NCBI GenBank assembly: GCA_029983695.1
Contig: JASBZB010000004.1
Location: 89,410 to 153,409 of the forward strand
DNA from: Lutispora sp003527145
GTDB taxonomy: Bacteria; Bacillota; Clostridia; Lutisporales; Lutisporaceae
Length of the DNA: 64,000 nucleotides
Reading direction: 5' to 3'
In this document: positions 51,873 to 60,526 of the stretch, in pieces
Layout of the letters: every line of letters starts with the position of its first letter
How positions within the stretch are numbered: the stretch's first letter is position 1
Translations under genes and position numbers: made by a program
Notes under the pieces: generated by a model
What the model saw: the letters and a program-made list of their open reading frames with translations, nothing else
Database searches by the model: none
What the model was told of the DNA's origin: nothing

Positions 51873-53159
51873 TTAACGTATAACCCCGCATAACAGCAAT
51901 ACAATGGCAAGTGCTAAGCTGACAAATGGAATGATCAACAGCTGCTTAAACAGCTTGTCCCTTGTTTCTTCATCAGTCACACCCGTAAGAGTCAATGCTC
52001 CTCCTGATGAGAAAGGCGATATGCCTACAAATGATCCTGATATTGTTATAATTGAAAATAGAGTTGTTGGAGCAAGCCCTGTCGCATTTGCAACTCCTTC
52101 AACAATCGGATACAATGTCGGCATAACAACACCTAGTGTGCTGGCAAAGAAGCTCATAGTTCCCGCTACCAATGAAAGTATGATAGGCGCTGAAGCGGTT
52201 GACGTTCTGGTGCTAAACCAATGTGCCAATAAATCGATGGAACCTGCTTCAACTGCAACAGAAATCAACATGCTGATGCCGCTGATAAGTATTATTGTAT
52301 TCCAAGGAACTTGTTTTAGTGCTTCTTTTTCCGAACCTACTTTAAAGAATATAGCTAAAAGTGCTGCAAATATTGAAACAAAAGAAATATCCAATTTTGC
52401 CTTCAATAAGGCCAAAATTGTTGAATGGGGAATAAAGCTGGCTAGCGTTGAAGGTATTATAACAAATCCTATTGCACCGAACATTAGAATTAATGTAATT
52501 TTTTGTTTTGAGGTAAAAGGCTCCGGTTTTTTTATTTCTGTACTTGCTACTTTATATCCTTTAAAGAAAATGTATGCGGCGATAAATAAGATTGTTTCGG
52601 CTAGAAATGTATTCCAGAAGACTCTGGAAGTATATTGTTCTGCCAGAGCAGCATAACCGGCAGCTTCGATATACCCTCGCGTAATAGCACCGCCGACGCC
52701 ATAATTAGAGAAACAGCCAGCCACGACACCACTTACAACAATAATAGCGGCAAGTATTTTGTTCATTTTTATCTCGTCAGATATTGCCATTATGATTGGC
52801 GCCAAGAATACATAGACTGCATAGGGGCCTGGTCCGACTGCCGTCATTATAAATGCTAAAAAGTAACATACAACCGGGATTAAAAAAGTTGCTTTTCGGG
52901 TTGCATAAACTGTTTTTGTGGCAACTTTCTCAAGAGTCCCATTGGACACTGCAAATCTGTAAAAAAATGTAATAGTCATAATCGTAAAAAATAAATTTAT
53001 TGGCCACAAGTTAATAATACTCTTTACCTTCATATCTAACACAAAAGCACCTACTAAATAAGCAAAGAACATTCCAAACAAACCGATATTTATTTTAAAG
53101 TAAAAGCCCAATCCAATTGCTACTGCAATTAATAATACAATGAAAATGCTTATATTCAT
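51873..53159 (-). CDS. SLC13/MatC-type dicarboxylate permease
   Basis: This 428-residue protein has about 11-12 membrane helices. The N-terminus (GLFGMFFAYLVGAFVLDMKV, NLFFTIMTITFFYRFAVSNG) is that of the MatC/ion-transporter superfamily. Other typical parts are VGPGPYAVYVFLAPIIMAIS and the C-terminal repeat GSFVGISPFSSGGALTL. Substrates are di- or tricarboxylates such as malonate or citrate analogues. It lies 193 bases downstream of the lyase gene on the same strand; the pair would import and cleave a branched dicarboxylate (inference). GGGAGGGAA lies before the ATG. Confidence 0.83.
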   Translation of the reverse strand: MNISIFIVLLIAVAIGLGFYFKINIGLFGMFFAYLVGAFVLDMKVKSIINLWPINLFFTIMTITFFYRFAVSNGTLEKVATKTVYATRKATFLIPVVCYFLAFIMTAVGPGPYAVYVFLAPIIMAISDEIKMNKILAAIIVVSGVVAGCFSNYGVGGAITRGYIEAAGYAALAEQYTSRVFWNTFLAETILFIAAYIFFKGYKVASTEIKKPEPFTSKQKITLILMFGAIGFVIIPSTLASFIPHSTILALLKAKLDISFVSIFAALLAIFFKVGSEKEALKQVPWNTIILISGISMLISVAVEAGSIDLLAHWFSTRTSTASAPIILSLVAGTMSFFASTLGVVMPTLYPIVEGVANATGLAPTTLFSIITISGSFVGISPFSSGGALTLTGVTDEETRDKLFKQLLIIPFVSLALAIVLLLCGVIR

Positions 53160-53352
53160 GCATTTCCCTCCTTAAGTTATTCACATTTTTCAACGTGCTT
53201 ATGCAACCTAATAATATAGATTTATACTCCAAAATTTGTTTAGCACTATCATTTGCTGCGGCTATAATCTTATAATATAAGGCTGAATACTTGAATACAA
53301 TGTTATAGTTTCATTTCTTATTTAAAATGCTTTTCAAACTTTGGTTTATGGA

Positions 53353-54219
53353 TCAATCTCTTACGAATAGGTCTTCGTACTTACTATATTCACCTAGGCC
53401 AATTAATTCATTAAATTCATTAAATGTGATCATCTTATCAGCAAATGCTTTGGTTGACCCATCCCTTTTTAATGCATGCATAAGATCGAATACGGCCTTT
53501 GCAATAACATAAGTGCTTGCAACAGGATGAATGACCAAATTAAATCCTAACTCTTCCAGCTCTTTATCTGTTAGCTGAGGTGTCCTGCCGCCTTCGACAA
53601 TATTTACGATAGTTGGAGCTTTAATTACCTGGTTTATCCACTTCATTTCTTCTATGGTTTCTATTGATTCAACAAATATAGCGTCTGCGCCAGCCTTTTC
53701 ATATGCTAAAGCTCTTTTAATCGCTTCATCAATTCCGAGAGAGGTTCTTGCATCTGTTCTGGCAATTATGACGAAGTCGGGATCTCTTCTGGCTGTAATA
53801 GCTGCTTCTATTTTTCCAATCATTTCTTCCATGCTTACAACTTTTCTACCTGCCATATGTCCACATCGCTTTGGAGCTATTTGATCCTCCAGCTGGATTC
53901 CAGCAACACCTGCATCCTCAAAATCCTCTATAGTTCTCATAAGGGTAACTGCATTTCCGAATCCGGTATCTCCATCTGCAACAATCGGAATATTTGTTGC
54001 TGTTGCAAGCTTTCTTGCCCTATCCAGCATCTCGGACATGCATAGCAAGCCGATATCAGGCTTACCCAATGTACTTGCCGCTGTCCCATAGCCGGTCATA
54101 TAAGCCATGTCAAAGCCGACCTTTTCGATGATTTTTGCTGTCATGACATCATGAGCTCCTGGTGCTGCAACAATTTCTTTTGCATACAGCAGTTCTTTCA
54201 ATCTAGTAGTTTTTTTCAT
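53353..54219 (-). CDS. isocitrate lyase/PEP mutase family lyase (methylisocitrate lyase-like)
   Basis: This 288-residue TIM-barrel enzyme has GTAASTLGKPDIGLLCMSEM, VADGDTGFGNAVTLMRTIED with the metal Asp, GIQLEDQIAPKRCGHMAGRK carrying the catalytic KRCGH loop (about 118-122), and IIARTDARTSLGID. KRCGH is typical of methylisocitrate and dimethylmalate lyases. It likely cleaves an alkyl-malate or methylisocitrate into an oxoacid plus propionate or succinate. No other methylcitrate-cycle genes are near. It is under a probable sigma-54 promoter. Confidence 0.86.
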   Translation of the reverse strand: MKKTTRLKELLYAKEIVAAPGAHDVMTAKIIEKVGFDMAYMTGYGTAASTLGKPDIGLLCMSEMLDRARKLATATNIPIVADGDTGFGNAVTLMRTIEDFEDAGVAGIQLEDQIAPKRCGHMAGRKVVSMEEMIGKIEAAITARRDPDFVIIARTDARTSLGIDEAIKRALAYEKAGADAIFVESIETIEEMKWINQVIKAPTIVNIVEGGRTPQLTDKELEELGFNLVIHPVASTYVIAKAVFDLMHALKRDGSTKAFADKMITFNEFNELIGLGEYSKYEDLFVRD

Positions 54220-54265
54220 ATAGATGCCTCCTTCAAATAAAGAAAAATTACACTTTATTATATAA

Positions 54266-54281
54266 GCAAGAGCTATACCAA
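54266..54281 (-). promoter_or_regulatory. sigma-54 promoter (-24/-12)
   Basis: On the minus strand TTGGTATAGCTCTTGC matches the TGGCAC-N5-TTGC consensus, with GG and GC exactly 12 bases apart. Transcription should start near 54254, about 35 bases before the lyase ATG. The divergent gene encodes a sigma-54 activator. Confidence 0.8.
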
Positions 54282-54332
54282 CCTAAATAGGCAGGTATTT
54301 TGCCGAAAATCTATCTATGCAAGGGTGTATAT

Positions 54333-54347
54333 ATTGCAAAACTGAAA
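54333..54347. promoter_or_regulatory. activator half-site (upstream element 1)
   Basis: ATTGCA-N4-TGAAA, the same half-site as in the dyad at 54398-54432. It is centred about 85 bases upstream of the predicted start, suited to enhancer binding. Confidence 0.6.
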
Positions 54348-54397
54348 TGGATTAAATCTAATCTTCTTTAATAGCCGATTAGCAATAATCACATAAC

Positions 54398-54432
54398 ATT
54401 GCAAAAGTGAAACGCAATTTCAATTCTGCAAT
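54398..54432. promoter_or_regulatory. activator dyad (upstream element 2)
   Basis: ATTGCA-N4-TGAAA (54398-54412) and its inverse TTTCA-N4-TGCAAT (54418-54432) form a 35-base palindrome centred near 54415, about 160 bases upstream of the sigma-54 start and about 115 bases from the activator gene. Confidence 0.7.
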
Positions 54433-54532
54433 GATTATATTGATTTATTATAAATGGTATGCTAAATTAAGGGTAAATTCTGAATTTTTATATCTAAAAA
54501 ATTTATTTGACTAAATGATCGGAGATGATGAC

Positions 54533-56104
54533 ATGCTGAATGCTTTATTAAATGCGCTTCCTTGCTTGGCACGAATATCTAACGGATATGCAATTCTTTC
54601 TGATAAAAAGGGTATAGTCATCAGTGTTGTTGATAGCAGAGGAGTAGAACTTGAACAATATCGCCAAATGAAATTAGATGCAATATTGAAAGCTTTAAAT
54701 AAAAAGCAAATAAATGATTTTAAGTCAAAATTCAACATACATCCTTTTATATTGTCTTTTCCGATTGATGCATACACGATAACTTGCAACAATATCGAGA
54801 CTATAAATTTTGCATACTCACTGGAACAATCTATTGAAGAGATACTCCCTCAAATAGCCTCAATAATTGGAGGGGATGCTGCTATTTGCGACAGCGATGG
54901 AAATGTAATAATTTCCGTCAACTCAAAGGGCGAGCTAAATGATAAATTGATTGGTAAAGTGAGTGCCTCTTCCAAAAGTGCAATGTTGCTGCAAAAACCT
55001 ATTATAGGTAAGTCTAATCGTGTTTTAGGCGCTACAGCAGTAAGAATTCCTATTGGGAAATATTTTTTATTCGGGTTTAATAATGAGGATTCCATACGCA
55101 AAAATACCAGATTGATTAAAGAAGTAAAAAAGAGAAGCAATACAAAGTATACATTTCAAGATATAGTTGGAAATAGCGAGCCAATTATGCAAGCGAAGAA
55201 TATAGCGTCAATTGCAGCTAAGACTGATTCAAATGTATTGATATATGGTGAATCTGGAACAGGAAAGGAAGTGTTTGCCCAGTCTATTCATAGTGCCAGC
55301 AGCAGAGCAAACAAACCTTTTATTGCAATCAACTGTGCCGCTATTCCACAAAGCTTAGCTGAGAGCATTTTTTTTGGATATGCTGAAGGTACATTTACAG
55401 GAGCAAAGAAGGGTGGTGATATAGGCATTTTTGAACAGGCAAACGGAGGTACTGTTTTCCTTGACGAAATAGGGGAGATGGATTTGAATCTGCAATCTAA
55501 ATTGCTTAGAATTTTGCAGGAAAAGGAAGTGATGCGTATTGGGAGCAAGTCAACCATTAAGCTTAATGTTAGGATAATATCTGCAACCAATAAGGATTTG
55601 CTGGAATTAATAGCGGGCAGCAAGTTTCGCCAAGACCTTTATTATAGGCTTAATATACTGGACATTCAGCTTCCTGCTTTGCGTTTTATAAAAGAAGATA
55701 TTCCTTTTCTTGTAAATCATTTTATTGCTAATATGAACAAAGATTTCGGAAAATTTGTTGAATACATTGAAGATGAAGCACTAAGCATTTTAATGGAATA
55801 TTCGTGGCCTGGGAATGTTAGAGAGCTTGCAAATTGTATCGAAAAAATATTTAATGTTATTGGCAACGACAGGGTGATCAAACCTGCCTATCTTCCTGCA
55901 AATATTAAAAAAAGCTATTCTAAAGCGAAGTTAAGCAGTAGTGATTCATATATGTCATTAAATACTCTGCTGGCAGAGTATGAGAGAGAAATAATAATAA
56001 CTGCCTTACAACACAATGATGGTTCAAAAGTGAAAACGGCCGACTATTTAAAAATAAGCACTACATCGCTATGGAGAAAAATGAAGATGTTGAATATAGA
56101 GTGA
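54533..56104 (+). CDS. sigma-54-dependent enhancer-binding protein
   Basis: This 523-residue protein has an N-terminal sensor region (about 1-200) of unnamed type, possibly GAF/PAS-like (IASIIGGDAAICDSDGNVII, SNRVLGATAVRIPIGKYFLF). The AAA+ domain has Walker A GESGTGKE (about 241), the sigma-54 contact loop as GTFTGA (about 286; usual GAFTGA), Walker B GGTVFLDEIGEM (about 309), and the arginine finger region FRQDLYYRLNIL. The Fis-type HTH is at the end (KTADYLKISTTSLWRKMKML). The ATG at 54533 follows GGAG. It is divergent from the lyase-permease pair and should activate it. Confidence 0.9.
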   Translation: MLNALLNALPCLARISNGYAILSDKKGIVISVVDSRGVELEQYRQMKLDAILKALNKKQINDFKSKFNIHPFILSFPIDAYTITCNNIETINFAYSLEQSIEEILPQIASIIGGDAAICDSDGNVIISVNSKGELNDKLIGKVSASSKSAMLLQKPIIGKSNRVLGATAVRIPIGKYFLFGFNNEDSIRKNTRLIKEVKKRSNTKYTFQDIVGNSEPIMQAKNIASIAAKTDSNVLIYGESGTGKEVFAQSIHSASSRANKPFIAINCAAIPQSLAESIFFGYAEGTFTGAKKGGDIGIFEQANGGTVFLDEIGEMDLNLQSKLLRILQEKEVMRIGSKSTIKLNVRIISATNKDLLELIAGSKFRQDLYYRLNILDIQLPALRFIKEDIPFLVNHFIANMNKDFGKFVEYIEDEALSILMEYSWPGNVRELANCIEKIFNVIGNDRVIKPAYLPANIKKSYSKAKLSSSDSYMSLNTLLAEYEREIIITALQHNDGSKVKTADYLKISTTSLWRKMKMLNIE

Positions 56105-56228
56105 CTTTGTCGATTCGCATTTATAAAAGCTAAAAGAGGTGGATTGTGGCGGAGGCAAAGCTTCTCTGCAAAAGCTGCTTTAAGCCAAGCAGCCATTTAT
56201 AATTGAAACCTTCCATTATAACACCAGA

Positions 56229-56257
56229 CTTTTACCGGATGCTATAGTAGGTAAAAG
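56229..56257 (+). promoter_or_regulatory. MerR-type operator dyad before the tandem MerR gene
   Basis: CTTTTACC (56229-56236) and GGTAAAAG (56250-56257) are inverse arms around TATAGT-containing spacer, as at MerR-family promoters. AACACCAGA at 56220-56228 directly adjoins the dyad. Confidence 0.5.
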
Positions 56258-56275
56258 ATGGAGGTGGTCTGATGA

Positions 56276-57037
56276 ATGAATACCTATAAAACAGCCGAAA
56301 TTGCTCGCTGTGTCGGAATCCATCCTAATACCGTGCGGCTTTATGAGGAACTCGGACTGATACCGAAGACTGAACGCGAACCTAACGGTTACCGTATTTT
56401 TACGGATTTCCATATGGAGCAAATCAAGCTTGCGAGAACTGCTCTACAGGTTGAGGTTTTGCAAAACGGTCTGCGGAAAAAGATAATTGACATTATTAAG
56501 GCTTCTGCTGGCGGGGATTTTGATAAAGCGATTCTCCTCACGAAGAGCTATTTGTACCAAATTAAAAAAGAACATAAAAATGCCGAAGAAGCTATAGCAA
56601 TTGCTGAGCGGCTATTGTCAGGCAGTCAGGCAGAAACGAGCAGCGCCTGCTTCACCAGAAAAGAAACTGCAAGCCATCTGCAAATATCGATGGATGCTTT
56701 GAGAAACTGGGAAATGAACGGACTGCTGATGGTTAAACGGAAGCAGAATGGTTATCGTGTCTATACGGATGAAGATATCCGCAGGCTGAAAATCATACGG
56801 TCTCTGAGATGTGCTAATTACTCCCTGGCAGCCATTTTGCGAATGCTCTGCGCATTGTCCAACGACCCTGAGGCTAATATACGGGATGCAATTGATACAC
56901 CAAGGGAAAATGATGACATCGTTTCCGTATGTGATAAGCTGCTGACATCCCTGAAATATGCCGAAATGAATGCTCGGGATATGTTGATTCACCTTAGAAA
57001 AATGAAAGAGCAATTTAAAACAAACCCTACACTTTAA
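56276..57037 (+). CDS. regulator with two MerR-type HTH domains
   Basis: This 253-residue protein carries two separate MerR headpieces. The first is residues 1-70 (YKTAEIARCVGIHPNTVRLY, EELGLIPKTEREPNGYRIFT). The second is about 125-195 (FTRKETASHLQISMDALRNW, EMNGLLMVKRKQNGYRVYTD). Helical stretches follow each. Tandem MerR proteins are usually encoded before ABC exporters, as here, and recognise two operators. GAGGTGG precedes the ATG. The ligand is not known. Confidence 0.85.
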   Translation: MNTYKTAEIARCVGIHPNTVRLYEELGLIPKTEREPNGYRIFTDFHMEQIKLARTALQVEVLQNGLRKKIIDIIKASAGGDFDKAILLTKSYLYQIKKEHKNAEEAIAIAERLLSGSQAETSSACFTRKETASHLQISMDALRNWEMNGLLMVKRKQNGYRVYTDEDIRRLKIIRSLRCANYSLAAILRMLCALSNDPEANIRDAIDTPRENDDIVSVCDKLLTSLKYAEMNARDMLIHLRKMKEQFKTNPTL

Positions 57038-57066
57038 CACCAGAATTAACTCTGGTGTTATTCTTT
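57036..57066 (+). terminator. terminator/palindrome after the tandem MerR gene
   Basis: AACACCAGA and TCTGGTGTT form a perfect 9-pair hairpin with a 6-base loop, overlapping the stop codon and followed by ATTCTTTT. The same 9-mer stands beside the operator at 56220, so it may be a second binding site. Confidence 0.6.
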
Positions 57067-57183
57067 TGATAAATATATAAGTTGCAATAAATACGTTACA
57101 TAGCTTTTATCACTTAATATAAGCTTACTGCTGTAAAATATTTAATGCGTTATATATAGAAAAGAAGAGGAGGACTTTATAGC

Positions 57184-57918
57184 GTGGAAACAATAATTAA
57201 GGTAAATCAATTGTGTAAGTCCTATGGCACTATCAAGGCAGTTGAGAACATCAATATTACTGTCTGCCGTGGTGAAGTATTCGGTTTGCTTGGAGCAAAC
57301 GGTGCAGGGAAAAGCACTGCCATCGAGTGTATTTTAGGCACGAAAAAGCAGGATAGCGGAACCGTTTCTATTCTGGGATTTAATCCCCAAAGAGACCGCA
57401 AAAAGCTGTTTGAGAAGGTGGGTGTACAGTTTCAGGAGGCAAATTATCAGGACAAAATCACTGTAGCTGAGCTATGCCGGGTTACCCAATCCCTGTATCA
57501 GACCCCTTCGGATTATGAGGATTTGCTAAAACAATTTGCGCTTTGGGACAAAGCAAAAAGCCAGGTGAGCGAGCTTTCGGGAGGGCAAAAGCAGAGTCTT
57601 TTCATTGTCCTCGCACTCATCCCAAATCCCGAGGCAGTGTTCCTGGATGAGCTGACCACAGGGCTGGATGCCAGAGCAAGGCGGGATGTCTGGAAATACC
57701 TATCTGATTTAAAGGCAAAAGGCCTGACTATTTTGCTGACATCGCATTTTATGGATGAGGTAGAAGCTCTGTGTGATAAAATCATGATTCTGAAAAGCGG
57801 AAAAAGCATTTTTTACGGAACTGTGCGGGAAGCCATCGAGGCCAGCCCTTATAAAAAATTTGAGGACACATATCTTTGGTATACAGATGAGGAGGGAAAA
57901 GAGAATGAAAGCATTTAG
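57184..57918 (+). CDS. ABC transporter ATP-binding protein (drug/lantibiotic exporter type)
   Basis: This 244-residue ATPase has Walker A GANGAGKST (about 38-46), Q-loop QFQEANYQD, signature LSGGQKQSL (about 135-143), Walker B AVFLDELTTGLD and H-loop TSHFMDE. It belongs to the DRA/CcmA-like group pairing with ABC-2 permeases. The start is GTG behind AGAGGAGGA. It overlaps the permease gene by 14 bases. Confidence 0.92.
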   Translation: METIIKVNQLCKSYGTIKAVENINITVCRGEVFGLLGANGAGKSTAIECILGTKKQDSGTVSILGFNPQRDRKKLFEKVGVQFQEANYQDKITVAELCRVTQSLYQTPSDYEDLLKQFALWDKAKSQVSELSGGQKQSLFIVLALIPNPEAVFLDELTTGLDARARRDVWKYLSDLKAKGLTILLTSHFMDEVEALCDKIMILKSGKSIFYGTVREAIEASPYKKFEDTYLWYTDEEGKENESI

Positions 57919-58648
57919 TACTCTATTTAAAACGGAATTAAAATTATCCCTGCGCGGTATGGATATGTTCATCTTTGCAATATGCATGCCGGTCATTGTC
58001 ATGGTTATCCTTGGCATCATTTACGGAGACAAGCTTGCCTTTGAAGGGGCTGGATACACTTTTCTGCAGCAATCCTTGGGAGCCGTGGCTACGATTGCCA
58101 TATGCGCCGGCGGGGTCATGGGACTTCCTTTGGTGGTATCCGATTATCGGCATAAGAAAATATTAAAGCGGTTCAAGGTTACGCCAATTAATCCCGCTCT
58201 CATTTTAGCAGTGCATGTTGCTATATACGCCCTTTATTCCGTTCTTTCACTTCTTCTTGTTTATGGAACGGCAGCTGTTTTTTTCGGTTATCAATTGAGG
58301 GGCTCATGGCTTCAATTTTTAGGCGCATACTTTCTGGTCATGCTTTCCATGTTCAGCATAGGGCTGCTGGTAGGAGGGGTAGCACCGGACATTAGAACAG
58401 CAAGCGTTCTGGCAAGTATCTTGTATTTCCCAATGCTCATTTTCTCCGGTGCCACTTTGCCTTATGAGGTTATGCCCTCAGCGCTTCAAAAAGCAGCGGA
58501 TCTGCTGCCTTTGACACAGGGCATTAAACTTCTTAAAGCAGTATCCCTTGGCTTACCTGTCAATGGTGTTTTACTTCCGGTTGTCCTGATGATTGTATTG
58601 GCGGTAATCTGTATCAGCATAGCAATTAGTTTCTTCAGATGGGAATAA
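57905..58648 (+). CDS. ABC-2 type permease
   Basis: This 247-residue protein has six membrane helices and the ABC-2 layout: ELKLSLRGMDMFIFAICMPV, the cytoplasmic DYRHKKILKRFKVTPINPAL, and the C-terminal SATLPYEVMPSALQKAADLL with the LPLTQGIKLLKAVSLG element. It forms the exporter with the preceding ATPase. The ATG at 57905 is chosen as the first codon giving the typical MKAFSTLFKTELKL start. Confidence 0.88.
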   Translation: MKAFSTLFKTELKLSLRGMDMFIFAICMPVIVMVILGIIYGDKLAFEGAGYTFLQQSLGAVATIAICAGGVMGLPLVVSDYRHKKILKRFKVTPINPALILAVHVAIYALYSVLSLLLVYGTAAVFFGYQLRGSWLQFLGAYFLVMLSMFSIGLLVGGVAPDIRTASVLASILYFPMLIFSGATLPYEVMPSALQKAADLLPLTQGIKLLKAVSLGLPVNGVLLPVVLMIVLAVICISIAISFFRWE

Positions 58649-58799
58649 CCTATCAGAATAGTTCTTGCTATAGCCTTTGATAAAAAAAATATATCATAAT
58701 CCTATATAAGTGTAACGTTTGTACAACTGCCTAATAGACTGGTATCAGGAAGGACATACCTTCATAATATGATAATTTTATAATAGGAGGTTAACAAGA

Positions 58800-59723
58800 A
58801 TGTTATCAAACGCGGACTTTGTCCGTCAATCACTGGGCTTGCACCTTTTTTTCCTGAGGATTATGAAGGAGCATTCATTTTTCGTTGAAGTAGGATTCAC
58901 ACCGAGGGATGCAAGCTTTACACAACGGGCAGATGCCCTGAGAATGGAATTCGATGGGCTTTTAGCAGAGGCGATTGTATTATCAAATGGGGTTGTTGAC
59001 CCTGAAGTACTGCAATCCGGAGAAGTGATCACACAATATACACTAAGCGCCGAAAGGGCTACCACATTTTATACGGGAGTGAATATACCAACCGAACTAA
59101 CGCGGGAAGAAGCCGGGCTAAGGGGCGGAGTATGTGTGGAGGTCAGTCCCATACTCGAGCAAAAGGTATGTGATCTGAATCAAAGGGCAATAGTATTAAC
59201 CACGTCCTTAATAGAGTTTAAAACCCTGGTTCTATCAAATGTCTTGTCCTGCAAAATGTTTACCTTCAATTATCCACTTTTGATCGATCACATTATGCGG
59301 GAATCAAAGCTTTATGTGCTGATGCTCCAAAGGCTTCAAAGTAGAGAAGAAATTGATATACAAAGAGAAGCATATGAACAAGAAGCTTTTTGGAACAGGA
59401 TCATGGCAGAGCATTCAAAATTCATCCGCGGCCTGCTTGATCCGACAGAGAACGAATTGTTCAACACAGCTAATAATTTCGGAAACGAGTTCGATGTGCT
59501 GACAAACGAAGCAAAACAAGCCATAGACATAACCGTGCCTATATCCAAGGTTACAAGCGATAGCTTGAGAGCTACCTTAGCTATTCGTGATTTTAAGGCT
59601 CAAGGCACACAGGGATTGCTGGAGTGCAGAATCAGGTCAATTATTGTGCCGCTGCTGGGAGATCATGTACTGAGAGAGGCAAACCATTATCTGCGTTTGC
59701 TGAAAATATTCAGCAGATGTTAG
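58800..59723 (+). CDS. DUF2935 domain protein
   Basis: This 307-residue helical protein with two related halves matches DUF2935 (LGLHLFFLRIMKEHSFFVEV, RADALRMEFDGLLAEAIVLS; second half EQEAFWNRIMAEHSKFIRGL, FNTANNFGNEFDVLTNEAKQ). HxxF/ExxxH-type residues in each half recall hemerythrin/ferritin-like four-helix folds, so metal binding is possible. The function is unknown. GGAGG lies before the ATG. Confidence 0.85.
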   Translation: MLSNADFVRQSLGLHLFFLRIMKEHSFFVEVGFTPRDASFTQRADALRMEFDGLLAEAIVLSNGVVDPEVLQSGEVITQYTLSAERATTFYTGVNIPTELTREEAGLRGGVCVEVSPILEQKVCDLNQRAIVLTTSLIEFKTLVLSNVLSCKMFTFNYPLLIDHIMRESKLYVLMLQRLQSREEIDIQREAYEQEAFWNRIMAEHSKFIRGLLDPTENELFNTANNFGNEFDVLTNEAKQAIDITVPISKVTSDSLRATLAIRDFKAQGTQGLLECRIRSIIVPLLGDHVLREANHYLRLLKIFSRC

Positions 59724-59801
59724 CTGCCTGGCGCTGAATGGCGAGAAGTCAGGCGTAAAGCTTTGTATATACTCATACCTGGAAGAGAGGCAAAATAAAA
59801 C

Positions 59802-59847
59802 CCGTGAAGCATACAGGAAAGATCCTGCAATATTTCACGGATTTTTT
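59802..59847. terminator. bidirectional terminator
   Basis: CCGTGAA/TTCACGG outer arms and AGGA/TCCT inner arms form a hairpin followed by ATTTTTTAT. It separates the convergent DUF2935 and DtxR-type genes. Confidence 0.8.
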
Positions 59848-59866
59848 ATGCCAGAATACTTATCAT

Positions 59867-60337
59867 TCATCCTTCTGAATTTCTAAAAGCATTAAACCTG
59901 GTGGCCACATCCGGGTTTTTTTTGATGAAATCCACATATTCCTCGAAGCATTTGATGGTTTCATCGCTCAACGTATGTTCAACCTTTTCGGTTTCTGCCA
60001 GTATTGCCCTTTCAGCAACGCCCAATACCTTTAAAAGGTCTTCGATGGTGTTGTGACGCCTGATTAAAGCCTCGCCTGCTTTTTTTCCTTCCTCCTCAAG
60101 GATTATTACGCCATACTTTTCATATTTTAAGAGGCCCAGTTCACCCAGCCTTTGCACCATTTTTGTTGCAGACGGAGGCTGTACGTTGAGGGCGTACGAC
60201 AACTCATGGATTCTTGTGAATCCGGTATCCATGGAGAGCCTGTATATCATTTCAAGGTAATCCTCCATGGATGCTGTAAGGGCATTGTCTTCTTTTTTCA
60301 TATATTCGCTGAAAGTACGAAAATTATTATTATACAT
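59867..60337 (-). CDS. DtxR/MntR-family metal-dependent repressor
   Basis: This 156-residue two-domain form resembles MntR. It has a winged helix (SMEDYLEMIYRLSMDTGFTR, LNVQPPSATKMVQRLGELGL) and a dimerisation domain with metal ligands (GEALIRRHNTIEDLLKVLGV, EKVEHTLSDETIKCFEEYVD). There is no FeoA-like tail, unlike the protein at 46494. An N-terminal extension MYNNNFRTFSEYMKKEDNA is present. The ATG at 60337 follows GGGTGA. Mn2+ is the likeliest ligand by length (inference). Confidence 0.88.
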   Translation of the reverse strand: MYNNNFRTFSEYMKKEDNALTASMEDYLEMIYRLSMDTGFTRIHELSYALNVQPPSATKMVQRLGELGLLKYEKYGVIILEEEGKKAGEALIRRHNTIEDLLKVLGVAERAILAETEKVEHTLSDETIKCFEEYVDFIKKNPDVATRFNAFRNSEG

Positions 60338-60464
60338 ATATATCACCCGCTTTATTGTTTCATAGAGCCTTGATACAGTATATGCAGGAGCAAGGGGAAA
60401 ATAACTTTTGTGTGCTCGCCGCTAATTTAGATAGATTACGGCAGAATTTTGTGTATCCCTTTTA

Positions 60465-60494
60465 TTTACAATTTTCCGATATAAGAAGTATAAT
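60465..60494 (+). promoter_or_regulatory. promoter of the two-HTH regulator gene
   Basis: TTTACA (60465-60470) and TATAAT (60489-60494) have an 18-base spacer, about 30 bases before the ATG at 60527. Confidence 0.6.
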
Positions 60495-60526
60495 AGAATT
60501 ATAGAAATCATACAGGGAGTGGTGAT

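Noticed and set aside
51904..52656. 250-codon plus-strand ORF
   Set aside because: Antisense to the MatC-type permease; membrane-protein genes often give long complementary open frames.
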